From the NCBI GenBank assembly GCA_017632855.1, contig JAGBQM010000014.1:34494-98493 (forward strand): DNA of 64,000 bases, read 5' to 3'. This stretch comes from Aeriscardovia sp. GTDB taxonomy: Bacteria; Actinomycetota; Actinomycetes; Actinomycetales; Bifidobacteriaceae. Below are positions 60,307 through 64,000 of this stretch, in pieces. The translations under genes were made by a program, and so were the position numbers. How positions within the stretch are numbered: the stretch's first letter is position 1; each line of letters opens with the position of its first letter. The notes below the pieces were generated by a model that saw nothing but the letters and a program-made list of their open reading frames with translations, ran no database searches and was not told the DNA's origin.

Positions 60307-61083
60307 TTATCCCCTTCTGAAATTGAGAAAGCTCCTCCTGGGCCTGGAAACGACGCGCTCGCTTATCGACACTAAGGCCCAAAGCAGGGCGGTCATTGCG
60401 ATTATTACGATAGTAGCCGAAAAAATTAAAGAGGTTTGGAAGGATTCAAAGGCGGATTGAAGCACTATTCCCAGGCCGTTTCTCGCTCCAAGGTATTCCG
60501 CAGTTGCCGCAGTGGCAAAGACGTAGGCCGTGGCAATCTTCATGCCTCCAAATATCTGGGGGGAGGCGAGGCGAAGCTTTACGTGAAGGAGTATCCAAAA
60601 TCTTCCTGCCCCGCAGGATTTGGCTACGTCCACATATTCCTCGGGAACTTTCCCAAGGCCCCTAAAGGTTTGCACGGCTATGGGGAAAATGGAAAAGATG
60701 GCGACCATCACCCCTTTTCCCACCGGTGAAAAGCCGAACCAGATTATAAACAGGGGGGCGATTGTAATAAGGGGAAGCATCTGGGCCACCACTATCAGAG
60801 GGTAGAGAGAGGCCTGCACGGTCTTTGAAGAGTAAAGGCCTATCCCAAGAGCCAGCCCCAAGGGAATGGAGGATAAAAACCCTAAAAATCCCTCAAGGCC
60901 GGTGATCAAAGTGGCGGAAGAGAGCACAGAAGGCCAGTACTCTACAAGGCACACGGCAATCTGCCATGGGGAGCTTAGGACTCTGGGGCTTATTTTTCCC
61001 GCGCATACGCAAATCTGCCATATGGACAGGAGGATCGCAAAAGTTAGGATCCCTATCCAGATTCTGTACCCTCTTTTTTTCAT
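60307..61083 (-). CDS. ABC transporter permease, thiamine-precursor type (ThiX-like)
   Basis: A 258-residue BPD-type permease of the SsuC/TauC/ThiX group. Six membrane helices are visible. The EAA-like loop that contacts the ATPase reads EYVDVAKSCGAGRFWILLHVKL (about 150-171). The adjacent binding protein is of the NMT1/THI5 type, which suggests a pyrimidine precursor of thiamine as substrate; other small substrates of this family are possible. No Shine-Dalgarno sequence is evident, so translation probably depends on the upstream gene, 11 bases away. No ATPase gene is present in the cluster. Confidence 0.85.
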   Translation of the reverse strand: MKKRGYRIWIGILTFAILLSIWQICVCAGKISPRVLSSPWQIAVCLVEYWPSVLSSATLITGLEGFLGFLSSIPLGLALGIGLYSSKTVQASLYPLIVVAQMLPLITIAPLFIIWFGFSPVGKGVMVAIFSIFPIAVQTFRGLGKVPEEYVDVAKSCGAGRFWILLHVKLRLASPQIFGGMKIATAYVFATAATAEYLGARNGLGIVLQSAFESFQTSLIFSATIVIIAMTALLWALVSISERVVSRPRRSFLNFRRG

Positions 61084-61087
61084 CTAT

Positions 61088-61109
61088 TTAGCGTCTACTT
61101 AGCGTCTAC
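61088..61109. repeat. Tandem 11-base duplication at the end of the binding-protein gene
   Basis: TTAGCGTCTAC occurs twice in direct contact (61088-61098 and 61099-61109). It covers the stop codon of the substrate-binding protein. With one copy or two, the protein would still end VDAK followed by a stop, so the duplication is neutral for the product but lengthens the gap to the permease by 11 bases. Confidence 0.8.
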
Positions 61110-62195
61110 ATACTGGTTTGTGCCCAAAACCTGGGCATTGGGCCGGGCGGGGGAAGGATTGGACTGGGTATCGTAAACCCCGTTTTTCCACAGGAAATCC
61201 AAATAGCTTTGAGATTCGGAAAAGTTTATATTTCCAAACCCTCCCAGCTGTGAAGCTGAAAGGGTGGTTGCCGACTTCGTCTTTTCCCACGCGGCGGCTA
61301 TCTGTTTGGAATTTCCCCAGTAGTTGTTGTTTATTATGTCTTCCATTGAAGCTTCTGCCAGCTTTATGGGAACCTGGGTGGGCTTGGCCCCCTCTACCAG
61401 AAGATGAGCCGCCTCTATGGGGTTGGCTAGGGCGTAAGCGTACCCTCTGGCAGTGGCATTTACGAACTCCTGCACTTCTTTTTCATGCGATTGTTCCCAG
61501 GAAGTGTTTACCGCGTATCCCAGCTGGGTGGGGTTTCCGGGAACCCCCCAATTTATTGACTTAAAGCAGGTGAGCTTGGGGCCGCTAAGCTGGCTTTCCA
61601 CCCCTTCCCATGTAGCGTAGAAACCGCCGAAAGTCCCCTTTCCGCTTTCCAAAGTCTGGAAGGTGGAAGTGCCTACGGTGATAGTGGAAAACTGCCCGGT
61701 GCCCCCGGCGTTCTTTATCATTTCCCTCAGCACTGCTTTTTGCTCCGCAGATCCGAAAGTGACGAAAGTCTTTCCGCTAAAGTCTTTTGGAGTCTTTATG
61801 GATTTATTTGAAGCAAGAGCGCACCAGATTGCCACATCCTTTTGCGTAAGATCGAGTATCAGCTGCAGGTGCGCTCCCTTGGCGTCAAAGGCGGCTACAT
61901 TGCTAAGGGTTGAAAAGCCGATATTGGCCACCCCAGTCTCTACCGCCTGTTCCGCTCCCGCGGAAGAAACGGGCAGGATATTTACGTTAATCCCTTCATC
62001 CTTGTAATAGCCCAAAGCCTTTGCCGCATAGAGGCCTACGTGGTTGGTATTGGGGGTCCAATCCAGCATTACGTTAATCGTGGGATCCGTATTTTGCGCG
62101 GCCGTAGTCTGAGATTGCCCGCAGGCCGCGAGCCCCAGAGTGAGGGCCAGGGCCGCTACGAGCGCGGACGCGACTTTTATAATCTTTTTTCTCAC
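61095..62195 (-). CDS. Lipoprotein substrate-binding protein, NMT1/THI5-like (ThiY type)
   Basis: A 366-residue extracytoplasmic binding protein. The N-terminus is a lipoprotein signal: basic KK, hydrophobic ALVAALALTLGL, and lipobox LAAC with Cys25. The mature part has the NMT1/THI5 start VMLDWTPNTNHVGLYAAKALGYYKDEG in pieces near 42-68, then GFSTLSNVA. This family binds thiamine pyrimidine precursors (HMP or formyl-aminopyrimidines). The GTG start has GGAGG upstream. I saw no THI-box (TPP riboswitch) in the 90-base gap before gltX. Confidence 0.88.
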   Translation of the reverse strand: MRKKIIKVASALVAALALTLGLAACGQSQTTAAQNTDPTINVMLDWTPNTNHVGLYAAKALGYYKDEGINVNILPVSSAGAEQAVETGVANIGFSTLSNVAAFDAKGAHLQLILDLTQKDVAIWCALASNKSIKTPKDFSGKTFVTFGSAEQKAVLREMIKNAGGTGQFSTITVGTSTFQTLESGKGTFGGFYATWEGVESQLSGPKLTCFKSINWGVPGNPTQLGYAVNTSWEQSHEKEVQEFVNATARGYAYALANPIEAAHLLVEGAKPTQVPIKLAEASMEDIINNNYWGNSKQIAAAWEKTKSATTLSASQLGGFGNINFSESQSYLDFLWKNGVYDTQSNPSPARPNAQVLGTNQYVDAK

Positions 62196-62285
62196 CTTGC
62201 CTCCAAGCTTTTTCGGCTTCTTATTTACTCCTTTATACTAAACTCGCTCCTGTTAATTAAATGGTGCCGATCCTAAAATTGAGAT

Positions 62286-63806
62286 ATGAGTGCAAAGAAT
62301 GATAAAGAGAAGCCGGTAATCCCGGAGCATCCCAGGCTGAGATTTTGCCCTTCACCTACAGGCATTCCGCATGTGGGAATGATTCACACCGCCCTTTATA
62401 ACTGGGCCGAAGCGCGCCACACAGGCGGCACCTTGATCTTCAGGATGGAAGACACCGACGACAGGAGAGACACCCAGGAAAGCCTCGACATGATAATCGA
62501 GGCCCTCAACTGGATGGGCATAGACTGGGACGAAGGCATCGGAAAAGGAAATGACGACCTTTACTTCCAGTCGAGGAGGAAGGAAGTTTACCAGGGTGTG
62601 GCAGAGGAGCTGTTTGAGGCGGGCTTTGCCTACGAATCCTTCTCCACGGCAGAAGAGATAGCCGAGAGGAACAAGGCTGCGGGGAGGCCTGAGACCTTCG
62701 GCTATGACGGCTACGACAGAAACCTGACTGAAGAACAAAAAGAGGCCTTCAGAAAGGAAGGCAGAAAGCCTGCCCTCAGAATCCGCGTTCCGGATGAGGA
62801 TATAAGCTGGGACGACCTAGTAAGGGGCCCCATAACCTATAAGTCTGGTTCTTTCCCGGACTTTGTAATAGTAAGGCCCAACGGCGACCCGCTTTATACC
62901 CTCACCAACCCTGTAGACGATGCGATACTTGACGTAAACGTAGTGCTCAGGGGAGAAGACCTCCTCCCCTCCACTCCGCGCCAGATCGTCCTTTACGAAT
63001 ACCTGAAGAAATTGGGCATCGCAAAGCAAACCCCCCTCTTCGGCCATCTTCCCTATGTGATGGGAGAAGGAAACAAGAAGCTCTCCAAGAGGGATCCGCA
63101 AAGCAACCTCTTCCTTCTCAGAGACATGGGCTTTACAAGGGAAGGGCTTCTGAACTACCTCTCCCTCCTTGGATGGTCCTACTCTTCGGATCAGGACGTC
63201 TTCTCCATGGAAGAGCTTGTAGAAAAGTTTGACGTAAGAGACGTCAAGGCCAATCCCGCCAGGTTCGATCTCAAGAAGGCCATTTCCATCAATGCCTCCC
63301 ATATCCGCATGCTGGAAACTGAAGACTTTGTAAGCCGCTGCGTGCCTTACCTCTTCAAAGAAGGGTTGGTATCTTCCGAAAACTGGGAGGGCCTTACAGC
63401 CGATGAAAAGGCGCTCCTCCTTAGGATCGCCCCCCTGGTACAACCCAGAGTGCGCCTTCTTTCAGAGGCGGTGCCTATGATGCTTCCCCTTATCGACAAG
63501 GCCGGAGAACTGCAGTTTGAAGAAGGGGCCCTTGAACCCCTTACGGAAGGCGACAAAGAAGTTCTGGATAGGACCCTTAAGGAACTGGAAAAGGTGCAGG
63601 AAGAGGACTGGAAGGCCGATACCCTTCACACACTACTCACCGACTGCCTTATAAACGACATGTCTCTCTCGGCGAAGAAGGCCTTCAACCCGGTGCGCCT
63701 CGCCATCAGCGGCAAGAAAGTTTCCGCCCCCCTGTTTGAATCTTTGGAGATAATCGGAAAACCCGTCGTAATTGAAAGAATTTCTTCCTTGCGCTCCAAA
63801 ATTTGA
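62286..63806 (+). CDS. gltX: Glutamate-tRNA ligase
   Basis: A class I aminoacyl-tRNA synthetase charging tRNA-Glu, and probably tRNA-Gln where GatCAB is used. The 506-residue protein has the HIGH-type motif PSPTGIPHVGMIHTALYNW (20-38), RMEDTDDRR, LRGEDLLPSTPRQ, and the KMSKS-type KKLSKRD. The C-terminal anticodon-binding region has DVKANPARFDLKKAISINASHIR. It is complete. A promoter-like sequence lies in its last codons, and a tRNA-Glu gene follows. Confidence 0.96.
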   Translation: MSAKNDKEKPVIPEHPRLRFCPSPTGIPHVGMIHTALYNWAEARHTGGTLIFRMEDTDDRRDTQESLDMIIEALNWMGIDWDEGIGKGNDDLYFQSRRKEVYQGVAEELFEAGFAYESFSTAEEIAERNKAAGRPETFGYDGYDRNLTEEQKEAFRKEGRKPALRIRVPDEDISWDDLVRGPITYKSGSFPDFVIVRPNGDPLYTLTNPVDDAILDVNVVLRGEDLLPSTPRQIVLYEYLKKLGIAKQTPLFGHLPYVMGEGNKKLSKRDPQSNLFLLRDMGFTREGLLNYLSLLGWSYSSDQDVFSMEELVEKFDVRDVKANPARFDLKKAISINASHIRMLETEDFVSRCVPYLFKEGLVSSENWEGLTADEKALLLRIAPLVQPRVRLLSEAVPMMLPLIDKAGELQFEEGALEPLTEGDKEVLDRTLKELEKVQEEDWKADTLHTLLTDCLINDMSLSAKKAFNPVRLAISGKKVSAPLFESLEIIGKPVVIERISSLRSKI

Positions 63807-63817
63807 TGTATTACAAT
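63789..63817 (+). promoter_or_regulatory. Candidate promoter of tRNA-Glu
   Basis: TTGCGC (63789-63794) and TACAAT (63812-63817) are separated by 17 bases and straddle the gltX stop. The transcript would start near 63824, just before a GCACA-GAAA-TGTGC stem-loop (63827-63840), giving a leader of about 45 bases before the tRNA. Confidence 0.4.
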
Positions 63818-63868
63818 TTAAGGCGAGCACAGAAATGTGCAAGTAATCTCGCTGAGAAGCAAGAGGTT

Positions 63869-63945
63869 GGCCCCTATCGTCTAGTGGTCTAGGACATCGC
63901 CCTCTCACGGCGACAACAGGGATTCAAATTCCCTAGGGGACGCCA
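63869..63945 (+). tRNA. tRNA-Glu (anticodon CTC)
   Basis: A class I cloverleaf with encoded CCA (63943-63945). The acceptor GGCCCCT (63869-63875) pairs with AGGGGAC (63935-63941), with a G2-A71 mismatch where G-U is usual. The anticodon stem TCGCC/GGCGA encloses CTCTCAC (anticodon CTC). The T-arm AGGGA-TTCAAAT-TCCCT follows, and the discriminator is G. It lies 62 bases after gltX. The remaining 55 bases of the window show nothing further. Confidence 0.93.
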
Positions 63946-64000
63946 AGTTTGTGTCTGTGTTAATCCGATTGAATTTATCGTAGTCTGTATACTCTTTGAA

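Noticed and set aside
62196..62285. TPP riboswitch upstream of the ThiY-like gene
   Set aside because: The 90-base gap is too short and lacks the THI-box CTGAGA and ACCTGATC-type segments.
1..64000. CRISPR arrays, insertion sequences, integrases, toxin-antitoxin pairs or prophage genes
   Set aside because: None seen; no repeated spacers, transposase motifs or terminal inverted repeats, and all genes fit a chromosomal core.

Overview
The window looks like the chromosome of a Bifidobacteriales-type actinobacterium with a compact and partly reduced gene set. The strongest pointers are a bifid-shunt phosphoketolase (xfp) beside pta-ackA, a tkt-tal pair divergent from a CIRCE-controlled hrcA-dnaJ operon, actinobacterial families (CarD, WhiA, PdtaR-type ANTAR regulator, LytR-CpsA-Psr protein, DUF2530), and gene order shared with Actinobacteria in general (rpsA-uvrB-pyk-pdtaR-polA, uvrC-whiA-pgk-tpiA-secG, HIT-ybeY-corC-era, dnaX-recR). 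GC looks close to balanced. Arg AGG/AGA and Ile ATA codons are common, which is not what I expect of mainstream Bifidobacterium, so this is probably a divergent or host-restricted lineage. That placement is inference.

Layout. 1-5 kb: the end of menA, gpmA, a leftward block of small genes (DUF2530, OsmC, DUF805), an LCP cell-wall ligase, a zincin-fold relic and an orphan OmpR-type regulator. 5-16.5 kb: a rightward information and central metabolism run (carD, folD, rpsA, uvrB, terC, pyk, an odd short tRNA-Leu(CAA), pdtaR, polA, a Nif3-like gene). 16.5-24 kb: leftward fermentation block (tRNA-Pro, ackA, pta, xfp, aspartate 4-decarboxylase, tRNA-Leu). 24-27 kb: HIT-ybeY-corC-era, chained by short overlaps. 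27-33 kb: a fatty acyl-CoA ligase, rplY, rpsT, lepA, hemW. 33.4-37.4 kb: a small membrane protein plus a heterodimeric ABC exporter. 37.4-46 kb: recR, dnaX, a NUDIX gene, dnaJ/hrcA with CIRCE, tkt, tal. 46-54.3 kb: leftward acetyltransferase, secG, tpiA, pgk, whiA, uvrC, uvrA. 54.4-60.3 kb: an ABC-F ATPase, a frameshifted SGNH hydrolase, the rpsF-ssb-rpsR-rplI operon, gtrA, a histidine phosphatase, a long DUF805 protein. 60.3-64 kb: a thiamine-precursor-type ABC permease and binding protein without an ATPase, gltX and tRNA-Glu.

How it fits together. Xfp, Tkt, Tal, Pta, AckA, TpiA, Pgk, GpmA and Pyk cover most of the bifid shunt and lower glycolysis. UvrA, UvrB, UvrC, RecR, PolA, DnaX and SSB cover repair and replication. 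There is no stretch above 300 bases without a gene. Several convergent genes touch or overlap at their stop codons. Genes usually found inside these conserved clusters (coaE, phoH, rapZ/yvcK, a thiamine-transporter ATPase) are absent from their expected places. UvrC lacks its C-terminal helix-hairpin-helix domain, RecR lacks a Toprim glutamate, and the SGNH gene is broken. No CRISPR array, insertion sequence, prophage or rRNA gene was seen.
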